Part shown: in pieces, positions 27,216-37,591 of the stretch
Layout of the letters: each line of letters opens with the position of its first letter
Numbering within the stretch: position 1 is the stretch's first letter
Source of the DNA: DASUPK01 sp963848955
GTDB lineage: Bacteria; Actinomycetota; Thermoleophilia; Solirubrobacterales; 70-9
Direction: 5' to 3'
DNA: 64,000 nucleotides
Assembly: GCA_963848955.1 (NCBI GenBank)
Contig: CAWKFQ010000017.1
Location: 124,001 to 188,000 of the forward strand
Program-made: the position numbers and the translations under genes
Notes under the pieces: generated by a model
What the model saw: only the letters and a program-made list of their open reading frames with translations
Told to the model about the DNA's origin: nothing
Databases searched by the model: none

Positions 27216-28937
27216 ATGGCCACCCGGCCAAAGGACGAGGCGAAGGCGGAGGGGGCGAACGGCGCGGCGAATGACGGCGCGCCAGATCCCGAGCGCCAGC
27301 AGGCCGCGCTCGAGGAGGACCTCCACCGCTACATCGCCCCGGTGGTCGGCCCCGACGACGAGCGGCGTGATCACCGACTCCGGGATCGAGATCAAGCGCC
27401 TCTACGAGGAGGACGACGTCGCGCCCGGCCTCGCAGGAGCGGCTCGGCGAGCCCGGCGAGTACCCCTACACGCGCGGCATCCACCCGGGCATGTACCGCG
27501 ACCGGCTCTGGACGATGCGCCAGTACGCCGGCTTCGCGAGCCCCGAGGACACCAACGAGCGCTACCGCTACCTGATCGAGCACGGCTCGACCGGCCTCTC
27601 GATGGCCTTCGACCTGCCGACCCAGCTCGGGCGCGACTCCGACGACCCGCTCTGCGCCGGCGAGGTCGGCCGCACCGGCGTCCCGATCGACACGATCGAG
27701 GACATGCGGATCTGCTTCGACCAGATCCCGCTCGACGAGGTCTCGACCTCGATGACGATCAACGCGCCCGCGGCGATCCTGCTGCTGCTCTACGAGCTGG
27801 TCGGCGAGGAGCAGGGCGTCGCCGTCGGAGGAGCTCCGCGGCACCGTCCAGAACGACGTCCTCAAGGAGTACGTGTCGCGCGGCAACTACATCTACCCGC
27901 CCGAGCCGACGATGCGGCTGACCACCGACATCTTCGCCTACTGCGACGAGAACGTCCCGAAGTGGAACACGATCTCGATCTCCGGCTACCACATCCGCGA
28001 GAAGGGCTGCTCGGCGGTCCAGGAGGTCGCCTTCACCCTCGCCAACGCGATCGCCTACGTCGAGGCCGGGATCGACGCGGGCCTCGACGTCGACAAGTTC
28101 GGCCAGCGGCTCGCCTTCTTCTTCAACGGCCACAACAACGTCTTCCAGGAGATCGCCAAGTTCCGGGCGGTGCGGCGGATGTGGGCGAAGATCATGCGCG
28201 AGCGCTTCGGCGCCACCGACGAGAAGGCGCAGATGATCCGCTTCCACACCCAGACCGGCGGGGTCACGCTCCAGGCCCAGCAGCCCGAGGTGAACATCAT
28301 CCGGGTCGCGCTGCAGGGCTTCGCCGCGGTCGCCGGCGGCACCCAGTCGCTGCACACCAACGGCTTCGACGAGGCGCTGGCGCTGCCGACCGAGCGCTCG
28401 GCGCGGATCGCGCTGCGCACCCAGCAGGTGCTCGCCCACGAGTCCGGGGTCGCCGACACCGTCGATCCCTTCGCCGGCTCCTACTTCATCGAGTCGCTCA
28501 CCGACGAGATCGAGGAGCGCTCCTGGGAGCTGATGGAGAAGGTCGAGGACCTCGGCGGCTCGGTGAACGCGCTCGAGTTCATCCAGCGCGAGATCGAGGA
28601 GTCGGCGGTCTCCTACCACGAGCGCTACCGGACCGGCCAGGACATCATCGTCGGCGTCAACAAGTACGTCACCGACGCAGTCGACGACGTCGACATCCTC
28701 AAGGTCGACCCCGAGTCCGAGGAGCGCCAGCTCGAGCGCCTGGCGAAGTTCAAGGACGAACCGCGACCAGGACGCGGTCGAGACGCGGCTCGAGGAGCTC
28801 CGCGAGGTCGCCCGAGGGCGACGGCAACCTGCTGCCCCCGATCAAGGAGGCGCTCCGCGCCGGCGCCTCGATCGGCGAGGTCTGCGGCGCGATGCGCGAC
28901 GTCTTCGGCGAGTACCAGCGGCGGCGCGTTCTTCTAG
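27216..28937 (+). CDS. methylmalonyl-CoA mutase family, catalytic chain without B12 domain (several frameshifts)
   Basis: Adenosylcobalamin-dependent acyl-CoA mutase, about 570 residues covering only the TIM-barrel catalytic part. Clear family blocks: YTRGIHPGMYRDRLWTMRQY, TGLSMAFDLPTQLGRDSDDP, FAYCDENVPKWNTISISGYH, RFHTQTGGVTLQAQQPEVN and GGTQSLHTNGFDEALALPTE. The cobalamin-binding domain (DxHxxG) that usually follows is absent; the protein ends in SGGAFF. Breaks near 27365, 27435, 27830, 28755, 28810 and 28920 are repairable by single bases. The Arg before FHTQT fits methylmalonyl-CoA, but a His stands where classical enzymes have Tyr, so isobutyryl- or ethylmalonyl-CoA cannot be excluded. 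Carboxylase genes nearby favour the propionate route. Confidence 0.85.
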
Positions 28938-29322
28938 GACTCGGCCTGGGAGCGTCCACTGCGCCCGCTGCGCGGGCGCTGTCGAACGGCATCGGCGTAG
29001 TAGCGGGTCTCGCGCTTGATCCTGCCGTCCTCGAACTCGAGGATCAGGCAGACGTTGAAGATCCCGCCGCGCTCCTCGCCGTAGTCCGACTCGAGCTCGG
29101 CAACCCACACGTCGACCGTCTCCGGCCAGCCGCTTCAGGTTCATCGTGGCGAGCGCCGCCGGGGAAGTTGCGCTGCAGCTCCCGCATCCCGTCGCGGTCG
29201 AAGCGCTCCCCCGACTGCGGGACGTCGATCAGGCAGTCTGCGTGACGCAGCTCGTACTCCCGCTCGGGATCCGGGTCAGCAGTGATCTCGTCGAGGAGCC
29301 TTCGAACCTCGTCCTCGGTCAT
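28934..29322 (-). CDS. SnoaL-like/NTF2-fold protein (two frameshifts)
   Basis: About 128 residues from the ATG at 29322 (MTEDEVRRLLDEITADPDPE). NTF2-type opening helix followed by YELRHADCLIDVPQSGERFDRDGMREL, then after repair near 29155 and 29125 LKRLAGDG, VWVAELESDYGEERGGIFNVCLILEFEDG and RETRYYAD, which are the family's beta strands ending in the common REYFDP-like position. The stop overlaps the end of the convergent mutase gene by 4 nt. Function unknown. Confidence 0.72.
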
Positions 29323-29404
29323 AGCGCCACTCTGACACGACTCGCTCGCACCGTGCAAAGGCGCCAAACCATCGACATGGGCGGGTCCTTCAACCAGCGC
29401 CCCT

Positions 29405-29410
29405 TAGACT
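29405..29410 (+). promoter_or_regulatory. -10-like box for pccB
   Basis: TAGACT, nine bases before the ATG at 29420. Confidence 0.35.
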
Positions 29411-29419
29411 CCGGCGCCG

Positions 29420-30990
29420 ATGCGCGAGAAGAACCCCGAGACCCACGAGGAGAAGCTCGCCTACCTGCGCGAGCTGCGCGAGCAGGCGATCCACTCGGCC
29501 TCCGAGGAGGCGGTCGAGAAGCAGCACGCGAAGGGCAAGCTGACCGCGCGCGAGCGGATCGAGAAGCTGCTCGACCCGGGCTCCTTCGAGGAGCTCGACA
29601 CCTTCGTCCGCCACCGCACCTACGAGTTCGAGATGCAGAAGCGCCGGCCCTACGGCGACGCCGTCGTCACCGGCTACGGCACGATCGACGGCCGCACCGT
29701 CTTCGTCTTCTCCCAGGACTTCACCGTCTTCGGCGGCTCGCTCGGCGAGGTGATGGCGGAGAAGATGTGCAAGGTCATGGACCTCGCCGCCAAGGTCGGG
29801 GCGCCGGTGATCGGGATCAACGACTCGGGCGGCGCGCGGATCCAGGAGGGCGTCGTCTCGCTCGGCGCCTACGGCGACGTCTTCGTCCGCAACGTCCAGT
29901 GCTCGGGGGTGATCCCGCAGATCAGCCTGATCATGGGCCCGTGCGCCGGCGGCGCCGTCTACTCGCCGGCGATGACCGACTTCATCTTCATGGTCAAGGA
30001 GACCTCGCACATGTTCATCACCGGCCCCGAGGTGATCAAGACGGTGACCGGCGAGGAGGTCGAGTTCGAGGAGCTCGGCGGGGCGATGAGCCACAACTCC
30101 AAGTCGGGCGTCGCCCACTTCGCCGCCGAGGACGAGGAGCAGTGCCTCGAGGACGTCCGCTACCTGATGAGCTTCCTGCCGCTCAACAACCTCGAGCTGC
30201 CGCCGCGGGTCGAGCCCTACGACGACCCCGACCGCGAGGACCCCGAGCTCGACACGATCGTCCCCGACGACCCGCAGAAGCCCTACGACATGCGCGACGT
30301 GATCTCGCTGATCGTCGACGACGGCGAGTTCTTCGAGGTCCACGAGCACTTCGCCCAGAACATCGTCTGCGGCTTCTCCCGCCTCGACGGCTTCCCGATC
30401 GGCATCGTCGGCAACCAGCCCAAGCACCTCGCCGGCGTGCTCGACATCGAGTCCTCGGAGAAGGCGGCCCGCTTCGTCCGCACCTGCGACGCCTTCAACA
30501 TCCCGCTGCTCACCTTCACCGACGTGCCCGGCTTCCTGCCCGGCACCTCGCAGGAGTGGGGCGGGATCATCCGCCACGGCGCGAAGCTGCTCTACGCCTT
30601 CACCGAGGCGACCGTGCCGAAGCTGACCGTCGTCACCCGCAAGGCCTACGGCGGCGCCTACGACGTCATGAACTCCAAGCACATGCTGGCCGACTTCAAC
30701 TTCGCCTGGCCGACCGCGGAGGTCGCGGTGATGGGCCCCGAGGGCGCGGTCAACATCATCTACCGCAAGGACATCGCCAGTCCTCGCCGACCCCCGACGA
30801 GCGCCGCGAGAAGCTGATCGACGACTACAAGGCCCACTTCGCCAACCCCTACTCGGCGGCCGAGCGCGGCTACATCGACGACGTGATCGAGCCGCACCAG
30901 ACCCGCCCGAAGCTGATCCGGGCGCTGCGCACGCTGCAGACCAAGCGGGTCGAGCAGCCGAAGCGCAAGCACGGGAACATCCCGCTCTAG
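29420..30990 (+). CDS. pccB: propionyl/acyl-CoA carboxylase beta subunit (one frameshift)
   Basis: Carboxyltransferase chain of a biotin-dependent acyl-CoA carboxylase, about 523 residues. It transfers CO2 from carboxybiotin to propionyl-CoA (or a similar acyl-CoA). Family blocks: KLTARERIEKLLDPGSFEEL, FSQDFTVFGGSLGE, GINDSGGARIQEGV, MGPCAGGAVYSPAMTDF, TFTDVPGFLPGTSQEWGGII and KAYGGAYDVMNSKHM. Near 30780 the frame breaks, apparently by one missing base, and continues SPTPDERREKLIDDYKAHFA to the TAG. The probable epsilon subunit follows after 14 bases; the alpha chain lies 9 kb away at 40107. The neighbouring mutase makes the propionyl-CoA role likely. Confidence 0.92.
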
Positions 30991-31004
30991 AGGCGGTACC
31001 GGCC

Positions 31005-31253
31005 ATGCGCCGCAGTCCTGAATCACGGCAAGCGGAGAGCACCTCACGCGGCCGCAGATTCGAGATCGAGGCGCCCAGCGCGTCGCCCGAGGAGGCGGCC
31101 GCGATCGCCGCCGCGCTCGAGCGCTTCCTCGGTGAGACGGCACCCGCCCCCCAGGCGGCCTCGCCGCGCAGCCGCTGGCAGCAGGCGGCGCTGCGCGAGG
31201 GCGTCGCGGTCGCATGCTCAGCTCGCCGGCGGCTGGGGCCCCTCCGCGGCTGA
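31005..31253 (+). CDS. probable acyl-CoA carboxylase epsilon subunit
   Basis: 82 residues. The middle, EAPSASPEEAAAIAAALERF, has the S-P-E-E-x-A-A-I/L-x-A helix of actinobacterial carboxylase epsilon chains, followed by a Pro/Ala linker and SRWQQAALREGV, like their terminal W-x-x-A-x-R-x-E-G segment. Position 14 bases behind pccB supports this. Epsilon chains are short, poorly conserved and stabilise the alpha-beta complex. The last 15 residues are doubtful because a frameshift may lie near 31205. Confidence 0.5.
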   Translation: MRRSPESRQAESTSRGRRFEIEAPSASPEEAAAIAAALERFLGETAPAPQAASPRSRWQQAALREGVAVACSARRRLGPLRG

Positions 31254-31339
31254 TACGCAGACTTCGGGCTTGCCCTCGGGCGCCCGCCTTCGAATAGAAC
31301 ATCGGCCGCAAACTTCATCGCACCGACGAGAGGAGGCTC

Positions 31340-31549
31340 GTGGCCGTCGTCAAGATCATCGAGCTGGTCGGAAGCTCCAAGAAGTCTTCGGACGACGCCG
31401 CGCAGCAGGCGCTCAAGCAGGCGCAGAGCTCGCTGCGGAACATCCGGGCGGTCGACGTGGTCTCCACGGGGCTGCGCGGCGAGAACCTCGACGAGTGGCG
31501 CGCCCACGTGCGCGTCGCGTTCCTGGTCGAGGGCACCGACGTCGACTAG
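31340..31549 (+). CDS. dodecin (flavin-storage protein)
   Basis: 69-residue protein of the dodecin family, which forms hollow dodecamers binding FMN/FAD or CoA. VVKIIELVGSSKKSSDDAAQ is the typical first strand and turn, and RNIRAVDVVSTGLRGE the following strands with the flavin-stacking position replaced in usual actinobacterial manner. GTG start with a GAGAGGAGG ribosome site. Followed by a strong hairpin at 31568. Confidence 0.92.
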   Translation: MAVVKIIELVGSSKKSSDDAAQQALKQAQSSLRNIRAVDVVSTGLRGENLDEWRAHVRVAFLVEGTDVD

Positions 31550-31567
31550 AAGCTTGGGAGGAGAGGT

Positions 31568-31605
31568 GGCGGCGGGCGAGCGCCTGTAAGGCAACGCCCG
31601 CCGCC
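31568..31605. terminator. strong hairpin between convergent genes
   Basis: Perfect 11-bp arms GGCGGCGGGCG (31568-31578) and CGCCCGCCGCC (31595-31605) enclose a 16-base loop that can form its own small stem (GCCT/AGGC). It lies between dodecin (+) and the cyclodeaminase gene (-). No T-tract follows, as usual for GC-rich actinobacterial terminators; it should stop both transcripts. Confidence 0.75.
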
Positions 31606-31612
31606 GCTTGAC

Positions 31613-32559
31613 TCAGAGCGTGACCACTGGCGCGTCGACCTCGCCGCTGCGCCAGCGCTCATAGACGGCCTGGCCGATCGCCAGGTCCTGGATCGCGAGG
31701 CCGGTCGAGTCGAAGAGCGTGATCTCGTCGTCCGTGCGACGGCCCTCGGCGGCGGCGGTCAGGACGTCGCCGAGCTGGGTCACGTCCTCGCGCTTCACCA
31801 GCCCGGCGTCGACCGCGTTGGCGAGCTCGCCGCCCGCGCTCGCCTGCTCCCACTCGTCGCAGAAGAGGCGGCAGCGCTCGATCGCCTCCAGGTCGACCTC
31901 CTGCTTGCCGTGGGCGTCGGCGCCGAGCACGGCGAGGTGCTGGCCTGGGCGCAGGTCGGACGTCGAGGATCACCGGCTCGTCGCCCGGCGTCACGGTGAC
32001 GACGACGTCCTGGGCGGCGGCCTCGCCCGGTCGCCGGCCCGCCAGCCGAGCTCGTCGGCGAGCGCCTCAGCCGGATCGACCCGCGGATCGGCGCAGACGC
32101 CGGGGCCGTAGCCGGCGGCCGCCAGGCAGCGCGCCGCCCAGGCGCCGTTCACCCCGCAGCCGATGATGCCGACCGACTTCGCGCCCTCCCGAGCCAGCGC
32201 CTGGGCCGAGACCGCGGCCGCAGCACCCGTGCGCAGCGAGGTCACCGACGAGCACTCGATCACCGCCAGCTCCTCGCCGGTCTCGGCGCTGGAGAGCAGC
32301 ACCTCACCGCGGACCACCGGCAGGCCCCTGGCGCTGTTGCCGGGGAATGAGGTCACCCACTTGAGCAGCGCGACCCCATCGCCGAGCGCCGGCATCGCCC
32401 GGAAGTCGCCGTGCGGCGGGCTGTCCAGATAGACCTTCGCCGGCATCGTCCACTCGCCGCGGCCGTAGCGCTCGAACGCGTCGCGGGTGCGCTCGATCGC
32501 AGTCCGCGGATCGATCGCCGCCAGACCGCCTCGCCGGAGATCACTGGAATCTCGGTCAT
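31613..32559 (-). CDS. ornithine cyclodeaminase/mu-crystallin family protein (three frameshifts)
   Basis: NAD(P)-binding protein of about 313 residues. After a one-base repair near 32517 the N-terminus MTEIPVISGEAVW joins MPAKVYLDSPPHGDFRAMPA. The Rossmann motif is GIIGCGVNGAWAARCL, preceded by SSVTSLRTGAAAAVSAQAL, a hallmark of the family. Further breaks lie near 32035 and 31945; the C-terminus QLGDVLTAAAEGRRTDDEITLFDSTG is also typical. Members deaminate ornithine, reduce cyclic imines or act as alanine dehydrogenases; the reaction here is open. Confidence 0.82.
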
Positions 32560-32633
32560 GCCGCGATTCTGTCGCGATGAGTCTCGGAGCGTCCCGGAGT
32601 CACAACTGGTGAACGCAAAACAGAGGAGTGGAC

Positions 32634-33014
32634 ATGCTCGAGAACAGCAAGGCGTACAGCGGATTCGCCGTCGACGACATCGGCAAGGCCAGGGATTTCT
32701 ATGGCGAGACGCTTGGACTGAAGACGTCCGTACTGGAGGACGGAAACCTGCTGCAGATCGACCTGGCGGTGACCGGCCGACCCTCATCTACATCAAGCCG
32801 GATTTCACGCCCGCGACCTACACGATCCTCAACTTCCCGGTCGACGACGTGGACGCCGCGGTCGACGACCTCGGCGGCGAAGGGGGTCACCTTCGAGCGC
32901 TACGAGGGGTTCGACCAGGACGACAAGGGGATCGACCGCTCTGGTCCGGCCGACGGGATCGCCTGGTTCAAGGATCCCGCGGGGAACATCCTCGCGGTGC
33001 ATGGCGAGATGTAG
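32634..33014 (+). CDS. VOC (glyoxalase-fold) protein (two frameshifts)
   Basis: About 126 residues. ATG at 32634 preceded by GAGGAG at good distance. Starts AYSGFAVDDIGKARDFYGET (first beta-alpha-beta unit); the middle, read in a second frame from about 32770 to 32880, gives LIYIKPDFTPATYTILNFPV; the end returns to VTFERYEGFDQDDKG and IAWFKDPAGNILAVHGEM. Metal-dependent lyase, dioxygenase or antibiotic-binding relatives exist; no substrate is implied by the context. Confidence 0.8.
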   Translation: MLENSKAYSGFAVDDIGKARDFYGETLGLKTSVLEDGNLLQIDLAVTGRPSSTSSRISRPRPTRSSTSRSTTWTPRSTTSAAKGVTFERYEGFDQDDKGIDRSGPADGIAWFKDPAGNILAVHGEM

Positions 33015-33061
33015 GTGCTGGGCGGCCGGTCAGGCTAACCTCGACGGCCACGCGCGCCGAT

Positions 33062-33094
33062 AAACACCTGAAACTCGATCAGGTTTGCTAGATT
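33062..33094 (+). promoter_or_regulatory. promoter region and imperfect inverted repeat before sulfite reductase
   Basis: AAACACCTGA (33062-33071) and TCAGGTTT (33079-33086) form an inverted repeat with a two-base bulge and a 7-base spacer, directly before a -10-like TAGATT (33089-33094). The repeat covers the -35 area and could be an operator for the sulfate-assimilation operon, for example for the Rrf2 regulator at 38421. The leader to the GTG is 58 bases. Confidence 0.35.
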
Positions 33095-33152
33095 GGGCAG
33101 GCGGTAAGCGCCGGGCAAGGCACGTCGTCGTCGACAGGAAGGGCCGGTTTCA

Positions 33153-35106
33153 GTGGAGCCTGTCTCCGCACCCGAGACAGAGAAGAAGGGCGCCTCGACC
33201 AACGGCAGCCGGAAGGCGAAGGAGCCGGTCGACCCTGCCTCCCTCAAGCAGGACCCGGCCAAGAGGCAGCACGGCAAGGGCAAGCTCGGCTCGCTCGAGA
33301 ACCCGGAGGTCTACGAGAACGTCCCGGGCCATGTGATCCCGATCCTCGAGCGCGAGTTCGACGACTTCGACACCGAGGCGGCCCGCTTCCTGCGCGGCGA
33401 GCAGACCGAGGAGCAGTTCATCGGCTTCCGGCTCAAGCAGGGTGTCTACGGCCAGCGCCAGCCCGACGTGCAGATGATCCGGGTGAAGCTTCCCTATGGC
33501 GGCGTCAGCCCCGAGCAGATGGAGGCCTTCGCGGACGCGATCGAGGAGCTCGCGCCGCTCAACAAGGGCCACATCACGACCCGCCAGAACATCCAGATTC
33601 ACCACATCCCCCTGGCGGACGCCGCCGAGTTCATCCGGCAGATCAGCCAGGCCGGCCTCTCCTCGCGCGAGGGATGTGGCAACACGATCCGGAACGTGAC
33701 CGGCGACCCCTGGGCCGGCATCGCCGAGGACGAGCCCTTCGACGTCACTCCGTATGCCGCCGCCTACGCGCGTTACTTCGTCCGCCACCCCACCACGCAG
33801 CTGATGCCCCGCAAGGTGAAGACGGCCTTCAGCGCCAGCGAAGCCGACCGGGCGATCACCGGCATCCACGACGTCGGCTTCATCCCGAAGGTGAAGGAGG
33901 TCGACGGCAAGCAGGTGAAGGGCGTCGAAGTCCGGATCGGGGGCGGCACCTCGATCCAGCCGCGGATCGCACCCACCCTCTATGACTTCGTCGAGCTCGA
34001 CAACGGCGACTACCTGAAGGTGACCGAGGCGGCCCTGCGGATCTTCGACCGCCAGGACTGGCTGCGCGAGAACCGGATGCGCGCCCGGATCAAGGTGCTG
34101 GTCGACAAGATCGGCATGGATGCGTTCCGCGAGCTGGTCGACGAGGAGCTGAAGGGCGACTGGGTCAACGAGCGCGACTTCATCGATCGACCACCTGCTC
34201 TTCGTCCACGACGAGGAGGCCAACGCCCCCGGTCCCGGAGAGCTACGGCTCGCCAGCCACAAACGGCGGCCAAAACACGCCGCGGATCGAAGAGCGAGTT
34301 CGACGGCTGGGTGGACGCCAACGTCGCCGCCGCAGCGGCAGGAGGGCTTCGTCACCGCCACCGTCAAGGTGACCCGCGGCGACCTCACGCCGGAGCAGTT
34401 CCGCGGACTCGCCGCGATCATGCGCGACTTCACCGGCGGCTACGCCCGCACCACCGTCCAGCAGAACCTGGTGCTGCGCTGGATCCGGCCCGAGTCCCTC
34501 TACGACCTCTGGGTCCGCCTCAAGGAACTCGACCTCGGGGATTCGGGCGCGTTCGGCATCACCGACGTGGTCAGCTGCCCGGGCACCGACAGCTGCAAGC
34601 TCGGCATCACCGCCTCCATGGGCCTCAACGCGGAGCTCCAGAAGCGGCTCGAGGAGATGGAGATCACCGACCCGCTCACCAAGCAGATCCACATCAAGAT
34701 GAGCGGCTGCCCCAACGGCTGCTCGCAGCACCACATCGCCACGATCGGCTTCTACGGGGCCTCGATCAAGGTGGGCGAGCACACGATCCCCGCCTACATC
34801 CCGCACATCGCCGGCAACTTCGAGGGCGGCGACGTCGTCTTCGGCCATCGGCTGAAGGCGCGGCTGCCGGCAAAGCGCGTCCCCGAAGCGGTAGAGCGCT
34901 GGATCCGCAACTACGAGGAGAAGCGCAACGACGGCGAGGACTTCAACGCGTTCGTCGACCGCACCGGCTTCGACCAGTTCGAGGAGCTGATCTCGGACCT
35001 GAAGCTGCCGGTCGAGTTCAACTCGGACAACCTCCTCTTCTTCATCGACTGGAACCGCTCCGAGCCCTACAAGGTCGAGCGCGGCGAAGGGGAGTGCGCG
35101 GTCTAG
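33153..35106 (+). CDS. ferredoxin-type sulfite (nitrite) reductase (three frameshifts)
   Basis: Siroheme/[4Fe-4S] enzyme reducing sulfite to sulfide with six electrons, about 650 residues. N-terminal half: LPYGGVSPEQMEAFADAIEE, GHITTRQNIQIHHIPL and REGCGNTIRNVTGDPWAGI. C-terminal half repeats the fold and holds the cluster cysteines, SCPGTDSC and GCPNGC (Cx5C...Cx3C). Breaks near 34190, 34235 and 34340 are single-base errors; without repair the frame would run on to a spurious 920-codon product. The next gene, APS reductase, starts right after the stop, which makes sulfite rather than nitrite the likely substrate. A 50-residue polar N-terminal extension precedes the conserved part. Confidence 0.9.
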
Positions 35107-35908
35107 ATGGAGCCGACGACGACGCAGGGAATCCCCGGCACCACGGTGAACGGGAACGGCCGCAAGGGCATCCTTCACGAGGCCTCGGCCACGGAGCACG
35201 CCGCGGTGCCCGAGGCTCAGCTCGACGGACTCGGCTTCGACCCGGAGGAGAAGGCCGCGGAGCTCGAGGACGCGAGCGCCGAGGAGGCCCTCGGCTGGGC
35301 CCTGCAGACCTTCAACCCGCGGATGTACATCGCCTGCTCGTTCCAGAAGACGAGCTCGGTGACCGTGCACATGGCGAACAGCATCGACCCGAGCGCGCGC
35401 TTCTTCTACCTCGACACCGACGTCCTCTTCCCGGAGACCTACGAGACCAAGAGCCGCCTCGAGGAGCAGCTACGGCATCAACTTCCACCGCTACAGCTCG
35501 ATCACCCTCGAGCAGCAGAAGGGCCTCTACGGCGACGAGCTCTGGAGCCGTGACCCGGACTCCTGCTGCGGGATCCGCAAGGTCGAGCCGATGCGCTCGG
35601 CGCTCGCCGCCGTCGATCTCTGGGTCTCGGGAATCCGCCGCTCGGACTCACAGACCCGCGCCAAGGCCCCGAAGTTCGCCTGGGACAAGCGCTTCGGGCT
35701 CTGGAAGCTCAACCCGCTCGCGAACTGGTCCGAGGACCAGGTCTGGGATTACATCCGCCAGCACGACATTCCCTACAACTCGCTCCACGATCAGGGCTAT
35801 CCCTCGATCGGCTGCACCCACTGCACCCGGAAGCCGGCTGCAGGCGAGGACGACCGGGCTGGACGCTGGGCCGGCCTCGAGAAGACCGAGTGCGGGCTGC
35901 ACGGTTAG
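35107..35908 (+). CDS. cysH: assimilatory adenylylsulfate (APS) reductase (one frameshift)
   Basis: Reduces activated sulfate to sulfite. About 266 residues. PP-loop-type site ACSFQKTSSVTVHM and FFYLDTDVLFPETY are followed, after removing one base near 35471, by YGINFHRYSS and DSCCGIRKVEPM. With GCTHCTRKP and ECGLHG at the end, the CC...CxxC set for a [4Fe-4S] cluster is complete, which marks the APS-using rather than the PAPS-using type. The ATG follows directly on the sulfite reductase stop (TAGATG). Confidence 0.9.
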
Positions 35909-35967
35909 TCGCTAACCTGCCCCGCTTCTTGACCATCGCGATCCACTTTCCCCTCCTCCCTGATCCC

Positions 35968-37047
35968 ATGACCCAGACCGCACTCAAGCTGCAGCTGACC
36001 GATCGCCAGACCGCCGACTTCGAGATGATCGGGAACGGCGGCTTCGCTCCCCTCCAGGGCCCCCAGGGCCACGAGGAGTGGAAGAGCGTCGTCGAGAACA
36101 TGACGCTCCCGGACGGCCAGTACTGGCCGATCCCGATCACCCTCGCCACGGACCTCGACGTCTCCGAGGGCGACACCGTCGAGATCTCGAGCGACGAGGG
36201 CAAGCCACTCGGCCGCCTCAACGTCACGGAGATCTTCGAGCGCGACCTCGAGGCGGAGGCCGAGAACGTCTACCGCACGACCGACAAGGAGCACCCAGGC
36301 GTCGCCGCCATCTACGAGGAGGGTCCGCGCTGCATCGCGGGGACCTACGAGGTCGACGACCTGCCCGACCACGAGGAAGCCTTCATGAAGCGCTACTTCA
36401 CCGCCGAGGAGTCCCGCAAGGCCTTCGAGGAGCGCGGCTGGAAGCGCGTCGTCGCCTTCCAGACCCGCAATCCGATCCATCGCGCGCACGAGTACCTGAC
36501 CAAATGCGCGCTCGAGATCACGGACGGGCTCTTCATCCACCCGCTGATCGGCAAGACCAAGGCCGGCGACATCCCCGCCGACGTGCGGATGCGCTGCTAC
36601 GAGGTCCTGATGGAGGACTACTACCCGAACGACCGGGTGATCCTCGGCGTCTTCCCGTCGAAGATGCACTACGCGGGGCCTCGAGAGGCCGTCCTCCACG
36701 CGATCGCGCGGCGGAACTACGGCTGCACCCACTTCATCGTCGGGCGAGACCACGCCGGCGTCGGGGACTACTACGGGACCTACGACGCGCAGCAGATCTT
36801 CGACGAAATCGACATCGACAAGCTCGGCATCCAGCCGCTCTTCTTCGAGCACTCCTTCTGGTGCAACAAGTGCGAGGGCATGGCGTCGGGCAAGACCTGC
36901 CCGCACGGCCAGGAGGACCACGTCTTCCTGAGCGGCACCAAGGTGCGGGAGATGCTCGGGAACGGCGAGCTGCCGCCCGAGGAATTCAGCCGCCCCGAGG
37001 TGGCTCAGATCTTGATCGACTCATACAAAGAGGAAGGCAATGGCTGA
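35968..37047 (+). CDS. sat: ATP sulfurylase (sulfate adenylyltransferase)
   Basis: Activates sulfate with ATP to give APS. 359 residues, no frameshift. Diagnostic blocks: AFQTRNPIHRAHEYLTK (the QTRNPxHxxHE active site), GRDHAGVGDYYG and SGTKVREML. It is the single-chain type, not the CysD/CysN pair. Four cysteines near the end (CNKCEGMASGKTC) form a probable zinc knuckle seen in many bacterial Sat proteins. ATG at 35968 is chosen because the conserved N-terminus starts there. The next gene overlaps by 8 nt. Confidence 0.94.
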   Translation: MTQTALKLQLTDRQTADFEMIGNGGFAPLQGPQGHEEWKSVVENMTLPDGQYWPIPITLATDLDVSEGDTVEISSDEGKPLGRLNVTEIFERDLEAEAENVYRTTDKEHPGVAAIYEEGPRCIAGTYEVDDLPDHEEAFMKRYFTAEESRKAFEERGWKRVVAFQTRNPIHRAHEYLTKCALEITDGLFIHPLIGKTKAGDIPADVRMRCYEVLMEDYYPNDRVILGVFPSKMHYAGPREAVLHAIARRNYGCTHFIVGRDHAGVGDYYGTYDAQQIFDEIDIDKLGIQPLFFEHSFWCNKCEGMASGKTCPHGQEDHVFLSGTKVREMLGNGELPPEEFSRPEVAQILIDSYKEEGNG

Positions 37048-37591
37048 CGAAAAGGGCTTCACACTCTGGTTCACGGGGCTTTCGGGCGCCGGCAAGACGA
37101 CCATCTCGAAGATCGTCGAGGACCAGCTCCGCGAGCGGGGCTCGAGGGTCGAGGTGCTCGACGGCGACGTGGTCCGCGAGAACCTCTCCAAGGGCCTCGG
37201 CTTCTCCAAGGAGGACCGCGACACCAACATCCGCCGGATCGCGTTCGTCGCGGACCTGCTCTCCCGCAACGGCGTCCCGGTGATCACCGCCGCGATCTCG
37301 CCGTACCGGGAGATCCGCGACGAGGCGCGCGAGCTGATGGGCGACCGCTTCATCGAGGTCTTCGTCAAGGCCTCCGTCGAGGTCTGCGCGGAGCGCGACG
37401 TCAAGGGTCTCTACGAGAAGGCCTTCAAGGGAGAGATCAAGGAGTTCACCGGCGTCTCCGACCCGTACGAGCCGCCGCTCAACGCCGAGCTCACACTGGA
37501 CACCGAGCACGACTCGGCCGAGGAGTACGCGGCGAAGGTCCTCACGCTGCTCGAGGAGCGCCAGCTGATCCCGGCCGCGCAGCCCGCCTAG
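37040..37591 (+). CDS. cysC: adenylylsulfate kinase
   Basis: Phosphorylates APS to PAPS. 183 residues with the P-loop GLSGAGKTT, DGDVVRENLSKGLGFSKEDR for APS binding, and FVKASVEVCAERDVKGLYEKA. It overlaps sat by 8 nt. Because the operon's reductase is of the APS type, PAPS made here is probably for sulfotransferases rather than for assimilation, or serves to tune APS levels. The end overlaps the convergent PHP gene by 4 nt. Confidence 0.93.
   Translation: MADEKGFTLWFTGLSGAGKTTISKIVEDQLRERGSRVEVLDGDVVRENLSKGLGFSKEDRDTNIRRIAFVADLLSRNGVPVITAAISPYREIRDEARELMGDRFIEVFVKASVEVCAERDVKGLYEKAFKGEIKEFTGVSDPYEPPLNAELTLDTEHDSAEEYAAKVLTLLEERQLIPAAQPA

Noticed and set aside
29390..31594. Very long (734-codon) antisense frame over pccB
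   Set aside because: GC-rich codon bias leaves long open antisense frames; the sense strand carries a textbook carboxylase.
33153..35915. A 920-codon frame starting as sulfite reductase
   Set aside because: After about residue 345 it leaves the reductase frame and runs through out-of-frame low-complexity sequence; the real C-terminus is in another frame ending at 35106.
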